In this document: positions 15,605 through 23,352 of the stretch, piece after piece | Position numbering within the stretch: the first letter of the stretch is position 1 | Layout: every line of letters begins with the position of its first letter | Source: an uncultured Eubacteriales bacterium | GTDB taxonomy: Bacteria; Bacillota; Clostridia; Oscillospirales; Acutalibacteraceae | Assembly: GCA_900315815.1 (NCBI GenBank) | Contig: ONAS01000004.1 | Coordinates: 1-61,031, forward strand | Reading direction: 5' to 3' | Length of the DNA stretch: 61,031 nt | Notes under the pieces: generated by a model | Told to the model about the DNA's origin: nothing | Seen by the model: the letters and a program-made list of their open reading frames with translations, nothing else | Databases searched by the model: none | Made by a program: the position numbers and the translations under genes

Positions 15605-16852
15605 CTATTTGACGACGACGGTACGGGTCGCCGAGCGGGTCAGGTGGAAATCGTCGGTGATCGAATAGGTGAGGTAATAGGTACCGGGCTTATCGGTCAG
15701 GACCTTGCCCTGTACCAGCACGCGGTCGGTGATGATATTGCCGCAGATGTCCTTTGCCGCAACGCCCTCCATCGGATCGAAGGCACTGCCCTTTTTCAGC
15801 GTGACGTCCTCGATATTGAGGATGCGCGGGCGCTTGCCCTGGAAGGGATTCTCCTCGTCGGGATCGGTGGGATCCCAGCCGTTGTAAATGTTCTGACGCA
15901 CGGCGGGAGGCGTTCCCAGCGGATCGGCGGATCCATCCGCGTCGATGACACGGACGGGCGTATTCAGCGAACAGTTTTTGTAGATCCAATAGCTGTCTGA
16001 CGCTGACAGCCGTACACAGCCCTGTGACACGCTGGCGCCGAGCTTATTGTACTCATCGATCTCCAGCGCGTATTTTTCCTGGCTCTCGTAGGGAACGGAA
16101 TGGAACAGGTATTCGCCGTTGAACTCGGTCACGTACTGGCCGAACAGGTATTCATGCGCCGCATCGCCGTACAGGGTCGCCCACTCGCGCTTTGAGGCTA
16201 CGCGGTACTCGCCGACCGGGGTGATGTTCGAACCACCCTGACCGCAGGAGCAGACCATCGCCCTGACGGGGACGTTATAATCGCCGCTCTCGTCATAGGT
16301 ATAGATCGTGACCGTATTGGTGCGGCGGTTGACGGTGATGCGGTAGAGATTGTCCCTGCTCTTTTTGATGTTCGCGTAGAGGGTGTCAAGGTTCGCGAGA
16401 TACGCGGTGGTGATCTCCGATGTCCTTTTTGCGCCGCGCGCCTGCTCGACCGTGAACCGGCAGGAGGCGGAGAAATCGCCCGCCTTGGCGGTGACCGTAG
16501 CGGAGCCCTCTGCAAGGCCGTCGACTCTGCCTGCCGCGTCTACCCGCACGATCTTAGCGTCGGATGTGGAAAATGTGACGTCATTGACGTCGACGCCCTC
16601 CGGCAGCGTCAGCGTGCAGATATCTCCGCGGGCAAGGGTCGCGTCGATGGTATTGTCGGAATCCAGCTGTACGTTCTTATCGGCGGCGCTTGATTCGGCG
16701 ATCCCGCGGCTCACGGCATAGACCGTAAAAAACGCCGCGCCGATCACGACCAGCGATAGAACGATCGCCAGTACCGCCTTCTGTATTTGCTTTTTCTTTT
16801 GCTCCTTGAGGTGGACGGAGCCGTTCTGATGGACTACTTTTACAGGTTTCAT
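15605..16852 (-). CDS. Membrane-anchored L,D-transpeptidase with Ig-like domains
   Basis: L,D-transpeptidases (YkuD) make 3-3 crosslinks in peptidoglycan or attach proteins to it. The 415-residue protein has a short basic cytoplasmic start, one membrane helix (about residues 26-48), a BIG2-like bacterial Ig domain (about 60-135, VNDVTFSTSDAKIVRVDAAG), the YkuD catalytic domain (about 160-305) with the His of YLFHSVPYES and the catalytic Cys of SVSQGCVRLSASD, and a C-terminal Ig-like domain of DUF5011 type (about 345-415, DICGNIITDRVLV and PGTYYLTYSITDD). It acts outside the membrane. A consensus promoter lies so close that the mRNA may start at or next to the ATG. Confidence 0.92.
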   Translation of the reverse strand: MKPVKVVHQNGSVHLKEQKKKQIQKAVLAIVLSLVVIGAAFFTVYAVSRGIAESSAADKNVQLDSDNTIDATLARGDICTLTLPEGVDVNDVTFSTSDAKIVRVDAAGRVDGLAEGSATVTAKAGDFSASCRFTVEQARGAKRTSEITTAYLANLDTLYANIKKSRDNLYRITVNRRTNTVTIYTYDESGDYNVPVRAMVCSCGQGGSNITPVGEYRVASKREWATLYGDAAHEYLFGQYVTEFNGEYLFHSVPYESQEKYALEIDEYNKLGASVSQGCVRLSASDSYWIYKNCSLNTPVRVIDADGSADPLGTPPAVRQNIYNGWDPTDPDEENPFQGKRPRILNIEDVTLKKGSAFDPMEGVAAKDICGNIITDRVLVQGKVLTDKPGTYYLTYSITDDFHLTRSATRTVVVK

Positions 16853-16859
16853 ATCCTAC

Positions 16860-16888
16860 ATTATATAGGGAATTCGCCGGATTATCAA
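16860..16888 (-). promoter_or_regulatory. Promoter of the L,D-transpeptidase, almost leaderless
   Basis: TTGATA, 17 bases, TATAAT on the minus strand. The -10 box ends only 7 bases before the ATG at 16852, so transcription should begin at or one base before the start codon. Confidence 0.65.
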
Positions 16889-16961
16889 GTTACAGTTTTT
16901 GTAAATCCGCAGAAATCCAGTATTTATGCGGGTTTTCGGGAGTGAAAATATCGTTTTTCGG

Positions 16962-16990
16962 TGTACAACAAGGCGATTTTATGCTATAAT
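16962..16990 (+). promoter_or_regulatory. Promoter of the rlmD-type gene
   Basis: TGTACA, 17 bases, TATAAT. Confidence 0.65.
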
Positions 16991-17035
16991 ACGGGAAAAT
17001 CAGTCGGTCATAATCCGAATCGGGACGGTGAGATC

Positions 17036-18253
17036 ATGGACGAATTTTGTCCGGTCGCGAAAAAATGCAATTCCTGTCAGCTCAGCAACCTCAGCTATGA
17101 GGAGCAGCTGCGCCATAAAGAGAATCGATGCCGCAGGCTGCTGGGCGGGCTGTGCAGGGTCGAGCCGATCACGCCGTCGCCGAAGACCGCGGGATATCGC
17201 AACAAGGCGCAGTTTGTCTTTCGCAGAAACGGCAGGGCGGGTCTGGTCAGCGGCGTCTATCAGTCCGCAAACCGCACCGCAGTCATCACACCGTCGTGCG
17301 CGCTGTGCTCTGACACGGCGAATCAGCTTGCCGCCGTGCTGTGCAGGCTGTTCCACAGCTTCAAGATCGTTCCCTATGATCCGCACACCGGAAAAGGATG
17401 GCTGAAAAGCGTGCTGATCCGCGAGGCGGCAGGCACCGGTAAAAGCATGCTGGTCATCAACGGGGCAAGCCCGATCTTCCCCGCCAAGCGCACCTTCGCG
17501 ACCGCGCTTCAAAAGGCGTGCCCCGCTCTGACGACCGCCGTGATCGCGGAGAACCGCAGCGAACAGAAGCTGTTTGTCGGAAAGCCGACAGAAACGCTGT
17601 TCGGCGAGGGACACATCACCGATGTGCTTTGCGGGAAACGGTTCCTCCTCTCCCCCGCCTCCTTTTATCAGGTAAACCACGACCAGACCGAGCAGCTGTA
17701 CCGCAGGGCGATCGGGCTGATACAGCTGAACGGGAACGAGGTCGTGATGGACGCGTACTGCGGCACCGGCACCATCGGCATCGTCGCGGCGGACGCCGCT
17801 CGGGAGGTACTGGCTGTCGAGCTGAACCCCGCCGCTATCCGCGACGCAAAACGCAGCGCGCGCATGAACGGGATACAGAATATCACCTTCGTCAACGCGG
17901 ACAGCAGGGATTATGCCAAAGCGCTGGTCGAAGAGGGCAGAACGGTCGGCGCCGCTTTCATCGATCCGCCGCGAGCAGGCTGTACTGCGTCGTTCCTCAA
18001 GGCGCTCGCGCGGCTGAAGCCGGACAGGATCGTCTACATCTCCTGCAACCCCGAAACACAGGCGCGGGATATCTTACAGTTCGGCAGGCTGGGCTACCGT
18101 GCGCAGGTATGCTGTCCGTTCGATATGTTCCCGCATACCGATCATGTCGAGAGTGTTGTCCTTTTACGTCGGAAAAATATCAACAGCGAAATTTTCCAAC
18201 CTAAAGAAACAACATCTGAATCTGTCGTTCTGCTGTCGCGGGAAAGCATATAA
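17036..18253 (+). CDS. 23S rRNA (uracil-5-)-methyltransferase, RlmD/RumA family
   Basis: The enzyme methylates a uridine of rRNA at carbon 5 with SAM. It carries an iron-sulfur cluster cysteine set near the N-terminus (Cys4, Cys10, Cys13 and a Cys near residue 31), a SAM site DAYCGTGTIGI, the FIDPPRAGC motif, and the nucleophile motif YISCNPETQARD. The start is ATG 17036 with GGTGAG upstream. At 405 residues it is the expected size except for a tail: family members normally end near VESVVLLRR, and here about 26 extra residues follow and repeat the phrase SVVLLSR. The methyltransferase gene starts 45 bases downstream, so the two may be co-transcribed. Confidence 0.92.
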   Translation: MDEFCPVAKKCNSCQLSNLSYEEQLRHKENRCRRLLGGLCRVEPITPSPKTAGYRNKAQFVFRRNGRAGLVSGVYQSANRTAVITPSCALCSDTANQLAAVLCRLFHSFKIVPYDPHTGKGWLKSVLIREAAGTGKSMLVINGASPIFPAKRTFATALQKACPALTTAVIAENRSEQKLFVGKPTETLFGEGHITDVLCGKRFLLSPASFYQVNHDQTEQLYRRAIGLIQLNGNEVVMDAYCGTGTIGIVAADAAREVLAVELNPAAIRDAKRSARMNGIQNITFVNADSRDYAKALVEEGRTVGAAFIDPPRAGCTASFLKALARLKPDRIVYISCNPETQARDILQFGRLGYRAQVCCPFDMFPHTDHVESVVLLRRKNINSEIFQPKETTSESVVLLSRESI

Positions 18254-18298
18254 AAATTTGAGGATCGTCGACGGACGGGCTGATGCAAGGGGTTTGTG

Positions 18299-19090
18299 AT
18301 GGAAATAATCAATGAAAAGATCGACGCGGGAAAAGCGTTCGACTGGGGCAGGACATCAGAGGAATACGCCCGATACCGGGATATCTATCCCGAAGAGTTT
18401 TATCGTAAGATCGTAGACAGAGGGCTTTGTACGGACGGTCAGGAGGTCTTGGACATCGGGACCGGGACCGGCGTACTGCCGCGCAATATGTACCGCTTCA
18501 ACGCGCACTGGACGGGGACGGACATCTCCGGGGAGCAGATCGCGCAGGCAAAACGGCTGGCGGACGAGAGCGGCATGAAGATCGATTTTCGGACCGTTTC
18601 CGCGGAACAGCTCGATTATCCGGACGCGTCATTCGACGTCATCACCGCCTGTCAGTGCTTCTTTTATTTTGACCACGAGAAGGTGCTGCCGAAGCTGGCG
18701 AGGCTGTTGAAGCCGAACGGCAGACTGCTGATCCTGTATATGGCGTGGCTGCCGTCTGAGGATGTGATCGCAGGAAAAAGCGAGGCGCTTGTTCTGAAAT
18801 ACAGTCCAAGCTGGTCGGGAGCCGGCGAAACGCGGCACCCGATCACGATCCCTGATGCGGCATACAATTGGTTCGAACCGGAAGACCGCGAGGAATACGA
18901 CCTATATGTCCCCTTTACGAAGGAATCGTGGCACGGAAGGATGCGGGCATGCAGAGGCGTCGGCGCATCGCTGTCAAAGGACGAGCTGGATAAATGGGAC
19001 GCAGAGCACAGAGAAATGCTCGACCGCACGGCGCCGGATCGCTTTGAGGTGCTGCATTATGCTTCGATGGCGATCCTGAGAAAAAAGTAA
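18299..19090 (+). CDS. Class I SAM-dependent methyltransferase
   Basis: A Rossmann-fold methyltransferase of the Methyltransf_11/UbiE-like group. Motif I is LDIGTGTGVLPRN (about residues 52-64), followed by the acidic residue in GTDISGEQI, motif post II SFDVITACQCFFYFD, and motif III LLKPNGRLLIL. The first 35 residues (AFDWGRTSEEYARYRDIYPEEFY) are typical of small-molecule methyltransferases. At 263 residues it is complete. The substrate cannot be told from sequence. It sits between the RNA methyltransferase and the TIR protein with gaps of 45 and 51 bases and no clear promoter or terminator between them, so it may belong to one operon with the TIR gene. Confidence 0.85.
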   Translation: MEIINEKIDAGKAFDWGRTSEEYARYRDIYPEEFYRKIVDRGLCTDGQEVLDIGTGTGVLPRNMYRFNAHWTGTDISGEQIAQAKRLADESGMKIDFRTVSAEQLDYPDASFDVITACQCFFYFDHEKVLPKLARLLKPNGRLLILYMAWLPSEDVIAGKSEALVLKYSPSWSGAGETRHPITIPDAAYNWFEPEDREEYDLYVPFTKESWHGRMRACRGVGASLSKDELDKWDAEHREMLDRTAPDRFEVLHYASMAILRKK

Positions 19091-19141
19091 ACCGCGGCGA
19101 GATCACGATCGCCGACACGACACGGATAAGGATGTGGTAAT

Positions 19142-20203
19142 ATGAACGCCCTGATTTCAAAAACGATCGGCACCCGTTACGGGGAAAAGGATATCTCTGT
19201 TTACGCGCAGGATATCGTCGATATCCGCGAGCCTATCGACGTGATGACCGTCTCTGCTTTTCTGCACGGCTATAATCCGTCGCCGGACACGCTGATGGGC
19301 GCCCTGTACGGCAGGGGGATCGACGTCAGGGAATTGGCGGCCTCCCCGCAGATCGATCTGCGCGAGTCCTCAAATATCTGGCTTTCGCGGGAAATCACCG
19401 GGGCACAGCTGCCGATCGGCAGGATCGGCTGTATCGAGATGACGCGTTTTCAGGGCAGGAATTGTAAAGGAAAGGGCGATGAAGGGCAAATCATCGCCTC
19501 TATCCAGGCGTATTTCCATATGCTGCACATCGCCTCGCTGTCTGGTATTCCCGTCGAGACCGTCGGTCTGCCGATCCTCGGCGGAGGGCATCAGATGGTA
19601 GACGTCGCGATGACCGCCGTACCGACTATCAATGAGTGCCTGCGGTTTCTCAGGGCAAATGAGTATGTCAAGCACATCAGGATCATCTCCCGCAATCAGT
19701 CGCAGGCGTATCAATTTGCGAAGTCGCTGGAGCGTTCCTACTCGACACAGCAGGCAGGGCAATCGCTCGTCAGCAGACAAAACAGTGACCGCAGCCGATC
19801 CGTATTCATCAGCTACTCGTCCGGCGACAGGAATATCGCCGACAACCTTTGCGCAAAGCTGGAGGCGGCAGGTCTGAAGGTCTGGTATGCACCGCGGAAC
19901 ATCCACTCGACGGATTACGCCAGCGCGATCGTCAACGCGATCACACAATGCACGGATTTTGTCGTGATCATCAGCAAAAACAGTCTGCAGTCCCACCATG
20001 TCCTCAATGAGATCGATCTGGCGTTCCAGGAGCTGAACCGCAATATCCGCTTCTGTCCGCTGAAGATCGACGAGGAGGAAATGGGTCCCGCGTTCCGCTA
20101 TTATCTGTCGCGTCAGCACTGGATGGACGCCCATATCCCGCCGCTGGAAAAACGGCTGGAGGAATTTACCGCGTCGATCGCCGGAGCGTGTGACGGCCGA
20201 TGA
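19142..20203 (+). CDS. TIR-domain protein with macro-like N-terminal domain
   Basis: Bacterial TIR domains often cleave NAD or make cyclic ADP-ribose signals in phage defence. Residues about 218-335 form a TIR domain: SVFISYSSGDRNIADNLC, GLKVWYAPRNI, FVVIISKNSLQSHHVLNEI, where Glu290 is at the position expected for the catalytic glutamate. Residues about 1-185 resemble a macro domain in outline: MTVSAFLHGYNPSPDTL, then VETVGLPILGGGHQM, similar to the ADP-ribose loop region of macro proteins, though the first Asn-Ala-Ala-Asn motif is missing. An ADP-ribose binder fused to a possible NADase is chemically sensible. No known Thoeris partner gene is adjacent. The TIR call is firm and the macro call is tentative. 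Confidence 0.8.
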   Translation: MNALISKTIGTRYGEKDISVYAQDIVDIREPIDVMTVSAFLHGYNPSPDTLMGALYGRGIDVRELAASPQIDLRESSNIWLSREITGAQLPIGRIGCIEMTRFQGRNCKGKGDEGQIIASIQAYFHMLHIASLSGIPVETVGLPILGGGHQMVDVAMTAVPTINECLRFLRANEYVKHIRIISRNQSQAYQFAKSLERSYSTQQAGQSLVSRQNSDRSRSVFISYSSGDRNIADNLCAKLEAAGLKVWYAPRNIHSTDYASAIVNAITQCTDFVVIISKNSLQSHHVLNEIDLAFQELNRNIRFCPLKIDEEEMGPAFRYYLSRQHWMDAHIPPLEKRLEEFTASIAGACDGR

Positions 20204-20270
20204 TGCGGAAGCCTGTCGATCACGGGTACGGCGCAGCGGATTTTGGTGAACGATTTTCTCTCAAAAGCAG

Positions 20271-20299
20271 TAGACAATGGAATTTTTAACTGTTATAAT
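20271..20299 (+). promoter_or_regulatory. Promoter of the polysaccharide pyruvyl transferase
   Basis: TAGACA, 17 bases, TATAAT. Confidence 0.7.
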
Positions 20300-20345
20300 A
20301 TTTGTGTAAGTCCGTATCCACCCGAAAACCGACTGGAGCTGTCCC

Positions 20346-21731
20346 ATGAAAATCCTGACAATATCCTTTTTTGATGATAATTTCGGCGATATGCTCGTCC
20401 GCATCTGCTTTGACCGCCTGCTCAGGGTCGTGATGAAAAATCTCGGCATCGATGAGAGCGGCTATGCGGTCGACAACATGCATATCAAGGAGATCGACGA
20501 GGAAAAAGTCGCCTCTGCCGACCTGATCCTTTTCTCCGGCGGCGCGATGTTCGGCTTCAACAACCTCGGCTCGTTCGACGCGATCGACACGATCACCGCG
20601 ATCGCTGAGGAAAAGAGTATCCCGGTCGTGTTCTCGTCGATGGGGATCAACAATATGCACGCCGACGAGGAAAGCGGCGCACGGCTGAACGCGATCCTGA
20701 AACGCAAATGCGTCAAGGCGATGTCCGTCCGTGAGACGGCGGAGGTGTTCACCCCCTTTGCCGAGGGCTGCAGCTTTGATATCGTATCGGTCTGCGATCC
20801 CGCGGTATGGGCAAAGCATGTCTATCGCAGAGAGGTCCAGGAGGTCAGGAACGCGAAGAAGCGCAGGATCGTCGGTCTGAACATCGTGCGCGGCGGTCTG
20901 TTCAAGGCTAACGGCAAAAAATGGACGCTGGACAGTGAGGAAGCATTCATCAAGGGGCTGATCGCCCTGTTTGAACAAAAGGACATCGAATATCGCCTGT
21001 TCACCAACGGCAGTGTGCTGGACAACAACAGCATGGGATACATCGCCAAGCGGATCGGGGTTCCCGACGACAAGCTGATCGTCCCCGACTCTACCCGCGA
21101 GGTGGTTCACGCGATCGCCGGCTTTGACGCCGTGGTCGCCGTCCGTATGCATTCCGCGATCATCTCCTACGCGCTGGACGTTCCGTCCGTCGACCTTGTA
21201 TGGAATGAGAAGATCCCCTACTTCTATCAGAATATCGGTTATCCCGACCGCGCGGTCGCGCTGGACGTCTGTACGCCCGAGGTCATCCTCAGGATGATGC
21301 AGGAGCTGCTGGACGACCGCGGCTTCAAGGCGGATGAGAGCTATCTGATGTCGCTGTACAGCTATCTGTACCGCACTGTGGGCACGATCCTGAAGAAGCC
21401 CGCCGACAGCGAATACCCCTTTGCGGAGGTCAGCCATCTGATGAGCATGCAGGAAAGCGGCGTGAATGACGACGTGACCGATTACCGCACCAAGCTCAGA
21501 CGCAGCCACTACTGCTATCGGACGCTGTTTGACGCGGATATGGAACGCCGCAGTCAGATCCGCGGCCTGAAAAAAGAGGTCAAGGAGCTGAACAAGCAGC
21601 TCGAGGAGTATCGGACAAAGCTGGAGGGGCTGGAACAGGAAAGCGAAGAAGCTATCCAGAAGCTCGGAAAGATCAACGGTCTGCTGCCGGTCCGCATCTA
21701 TCACAAGCTGTTCAAAAAGAAGAAAAAATGA
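20346..21731 (+). CDS. Polysaccharide pyruvyl transferase family protein
   Basis: Members transfer pyruvate from phosphoenolpyruvate to sugars of cell-surface polymers (CsaB, WcaK). The start MKILTISFFDDNFGDMLVRI, the middle DLILFSGGAMFGFNN and the second lobe DAVVAVRMHSAIISYALDVPSV fit this GT-B-like family; His in VRMHS is the conserved active-site region. The extra C-terminal part (about residues 385-440) is a charged coiled coil (IRGLKKEVKELNKQLEEYR) ending in a basic tail, LFKKKKK, which may bring the enzyme to a partner or to the membrane. It has its own promoter and terminator, and no other glycan gene is adjacent. Confidence 0.85.
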   Translation: MKILTISFFDDNFGDMLVRICFDRLLRVVMKNLGIDESGYAVDNMHIKEIDEEKVASADLILFSGGAMFGFNNLGSFDAIDTITAIAEEKSIPVVFSSMGINNMHADEESGARLNAILKRKCVKAMSVRETAEVFTPFAEGCSFDIVSVCDPAVWAKHVYRREVQEVRNAKKRRIVGLNIVRGGLFKANGKKWTLDSEEAFIKGLIALFEQKDIEYRLFTNGSVLDNNSMGYIAKRIGVPDDKLIVPDSTREVVHAIAGFDAVVAVRMHSAIISYALDVPSVDLVWNEKIPYFYQNIGYPDRAVALDVCTPEVILRMMQELLDDRGFKADESYLMSLYSYLYRTVGTILKKPADSEYPFAEVSHLMSMQESGVNDDVTDYRTKLRRSHYCYRTLFDADMERRSQIRGLKKEVKELNKQLEEYRTKLEGLEQESEEAIQKLGKINGLLPVRIYHKLFKKKKK

Positions 21732-21742
21732 TCTGTATACCG

Positions 21743-21775
21743 TCCCCTGCCGCGTGCGGGGGATCGCTTTTTGTG
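21743..21775 (+). terminator. Rho-independent terminator
   Basis: TCCCCTGC/GCGGGGGA stem with a downstream TTTTT, just after the pyruvyl transferase. Confidence 0.65.
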
Positions 21776-21783
21776 CAGAGATA

Positions 21784-21812
21784 TTGACACGGCGCCGCTG
21801 TCGTGCTAATAT
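21784..21812 (+). promoter_or_regulatory. Promoter of the FMN riboswitch-ribU unit
   Basis: TTGACA, 17 bases, TAATAT, 34 bases before the aptamer. Confidence 0.75.
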
Positions 21813-21845
21813 AATAACGTTGAGCGATTCAACAAACTGAATATT

Positions 21846-21951
21846 ATCTTCGGGGTAGGGTGAGATTCCCGACCGGCAGTATAGTCTGCGAGCCTCTGGC
21901 ATGATACGGTGTGATTCCGTAACCGACGGTAAAGTCCGGATGAGAGAAGAT
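21846..21951 (+). promoter_or_regulatory. FMN riboswitch (RFN element)
   Basis: The aptamer has all conserved blocks in order: ATCTTCGGGGTAGGGTGAGA, TTCCCGACCGGC, AGTCTGCGAGCC, CGGTGTGATTCCGTAACCGA, CGGTAAAGTCCGGATG and the closing GAGAAGAT. It controls ribU, most likely through the terminator that follows. Confidence 0.96.
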
Positions 21952-21969
21952 ATGATTGCGTAAAAAGAC

Positions 21970-22007
21970 TCCGTAGACAGCCCGAATGTCTGCGGCCTTT
22001 CTTTTTA
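21970..22007 (+). terminator. Riboswitch-controlled intrinsic terminator
   Basis: CCGTAGACA-GCCCGAA-TGTCTGCGG followed by CCTTTCTTTTT, 20 bases after the aptamer. FMN binding is expected to favour this stem and stop transcription before ribU. Confidence 0.85.
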
Positions 22008-22051
22008 TGAAATCCAAGATCATATCTGTGCCTCCGGCACAAGGAGCTTTT

Positions 22052-22729
22052 ATGTCAAGCAAAACAAGTGAACGAATCAGGGCGCTGGTGTGTATGGCGA
22101 TGCTGTGCGCGCTCGCGGTCGCCGCGGACATCTTCCTGCGGATCCCGAACATCGGCGGCTTCCTCACCTATGAGCCGAAGGAGGTCATCCTGACCATCGG
22201 CGGCTTCATCTTCGGTCCGATCGCGGGCATCGCGATGTCGCTGATCGTGTGCTTCATCGAGATGATCACCGTCAGCAACTCCGGCGTCATCGGCCTTTTG
22301 ATGAACTTTCTCGCGTCGGGCGTATTCATCGGCGTCAGCACCGTGATCTACTCCCGCAAAAAGACACTGCGCAGAGCGATCGTCGGTCTGATCGCCGGCT
22401 CGCTTTCGATGCTCGCCATCATGCTGCTGTGGAACTACATCATCACGCCGCTGTATACCGGTCTGCCCAGAGAAGCGGTGCTGGGAATGTTCCTGCCGCT
22501 GCTGATCCCGTTCAACCTGCTCAAGGCGGCGCTGAACTCCGCGCTGATCCTGTTCCTGTACAAGGGCGTCGTCACCGCGCTGAGAAAATCCAGGCTGATC
22601 CCGACCCGAGAGTCCAACGACATCGGCAATAAGAAAGCGACCACCGCGCTGCTGATCACCGTATCGGCACTGCTGACGGTGACGCTGGTGCTGGTGATGC
22701 TGATCTTCGCCGGCATCATCAGTTTCTGA
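22052..22729 (+). CDS. ribU: Riboflavin ECF transporter substrate-binding subunit RibU
   Basis: RibU is the membrane S component that binds riboflavin and works with a shared ECF energising module (not encoded here). The 225-residue protein has about six membrane helices, with family phrases RIPNIGGFLTYEPKEVILTI and GFIFGPIAGIAMSLIVCFIEM near the N-terminus and a conserved LLMNFLASGVFIG segment. ATG 22052 follows AAGGAG; the frame is open upstream but those codons overlap the terminator. Its control by the FMN riboswitch gives independent support for the substrate. Confidence 0.95.
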   Translation: MSSKTSERIRALVCMAMLCALAVAADIFLRIPNIGGFLTYEPKEVILTIGGFIFGPIAGIAMSLIVCFIEMITVSNSGVIGLLMNFLASGVFIGVSTVIYSRKKTLRRAIVGLIAGSLSMLAIMLLWNYIITPLYTGLPREAVLGMFLPLLIPFNLLKAALNSALILFLYKGVVTALRKSRLIPTRESNDIGNKKATTALLITVSALLTVTLVLVMLIFAGIISF

Positions 22730-22738
22730 GAAAACGAA

Positions 22739-22777
22739 AACATCCTCCGGACGCAGGTTCGGGGGATGTTTGTTTTA
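22739..22777 (+). terminator. Terminator of ribU
   Basis: AACATCCTCCGGA/TCGGGGGATGTT followed by TTGTTTT. Confidence 0.8.
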
Positions 22778-22871
22778 GGGCGTACGGCACAGGATGCGGC
22801 AAATCGGCTTCGGCCGATATGCAAACGAAGGTCAGCGCATGTTCCGTGAAAGTCCTCTGTCCTTCAAACAG

Positions 22872-22908
22872 GCAAAAAAATCAGGCGGTCGACCGACCGC
22901 CCTTTTTC
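22872..22908 (-). terminator. Terminator of acpP
   Basis: GGCGGTCGGTCGACCGCC stem, with seven T on the minus strand, 5 bases after the acpP stop. Confidence 0.85.
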
Positions 22909-22912
22909 ATGC

Positions 22913-23140
22913 TTACATATTGTTCTCGATATAGTTGACGAGCTCGCCGACAGTACGGATGTTCTCGATCTCCTCATCGGGAATCTCGATTTCGAATTCG
23001 TCTTCGATGGACATCAGCAAATCTACTACGTCAAGAGAATCAGCACCCAGATCGTCCTGAAGATCTGTATCATTCTGCAGAGAGTCTTCGTCAACGTCGA
23101 ACTGCTCGGCAAGGATGACCTTAACCTTTTCTAATACCAT
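22913..23140 (-). CDS. acpP: Acyl carrier protein
   Basis: ACP carries the growing fatty acid chain on a phosphopantetheine arm. The 75-residue acidic protein has the hallmark attachment site Ser35 in LGADSLDVVDLLMSIEDEF and the IPDEE segment of the fourth helix. A good ribosome site (GGAGGG) precedes the ATG at 23140. The gene is alone, with its own promoter and terminator, away from other fatty acid synthesis genes. Its -10 region overlaps an exact AT-rich inverted repeat that could be an operator. Confidence 0.97.
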   Translation of the reverse strand: MVLEKVKVILAEQFDVDEDSLQNDTDLQDDLGADSLDVVDLLMSIEDEFEIEIPDEEIENIRTVGELVNYIENNM

Positions 23141-23216
23141 TGTGTTCCCTCCAATTCAATAACATATGATATGTGCAAAGACTGCGTGGTTATACCGCGC
23201 TCTACATCTCACAATC

Positions 23217-23245
23217 ATATTATTAGTAATATCGCTCTTTGTCAA
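23217..23245 (-). promoter_or_regulatory. Promoter of acpP overlapping an inverted repeat
   Basis: TTGACA, 17 bases, TAATAT on the minus strand; a second TTGACA lies 12 bases upstream. The exact palindrome ATATTA-TTAG-TAATAT (23217-23232) covers the -10 box and part of the spacer. Confidence 0.7.
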
Positions 23246-23352
23246 TAATTATGTCAAATTTTTAACCATTATTGCTGAATTGGAATTAAGAACCATATAT
23301 TTTGTGAGAAAGGCTCGCCGATGTGACAATATTTTGTGCTTTTTGACATGCG

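Noticed and set aside
20286..21902. Minus-strand open frame of over 500 codons opposite the pyruvyl transferase
   Set aside because: It runs across the FMN riboswitch and a terminator, and has no family motif.
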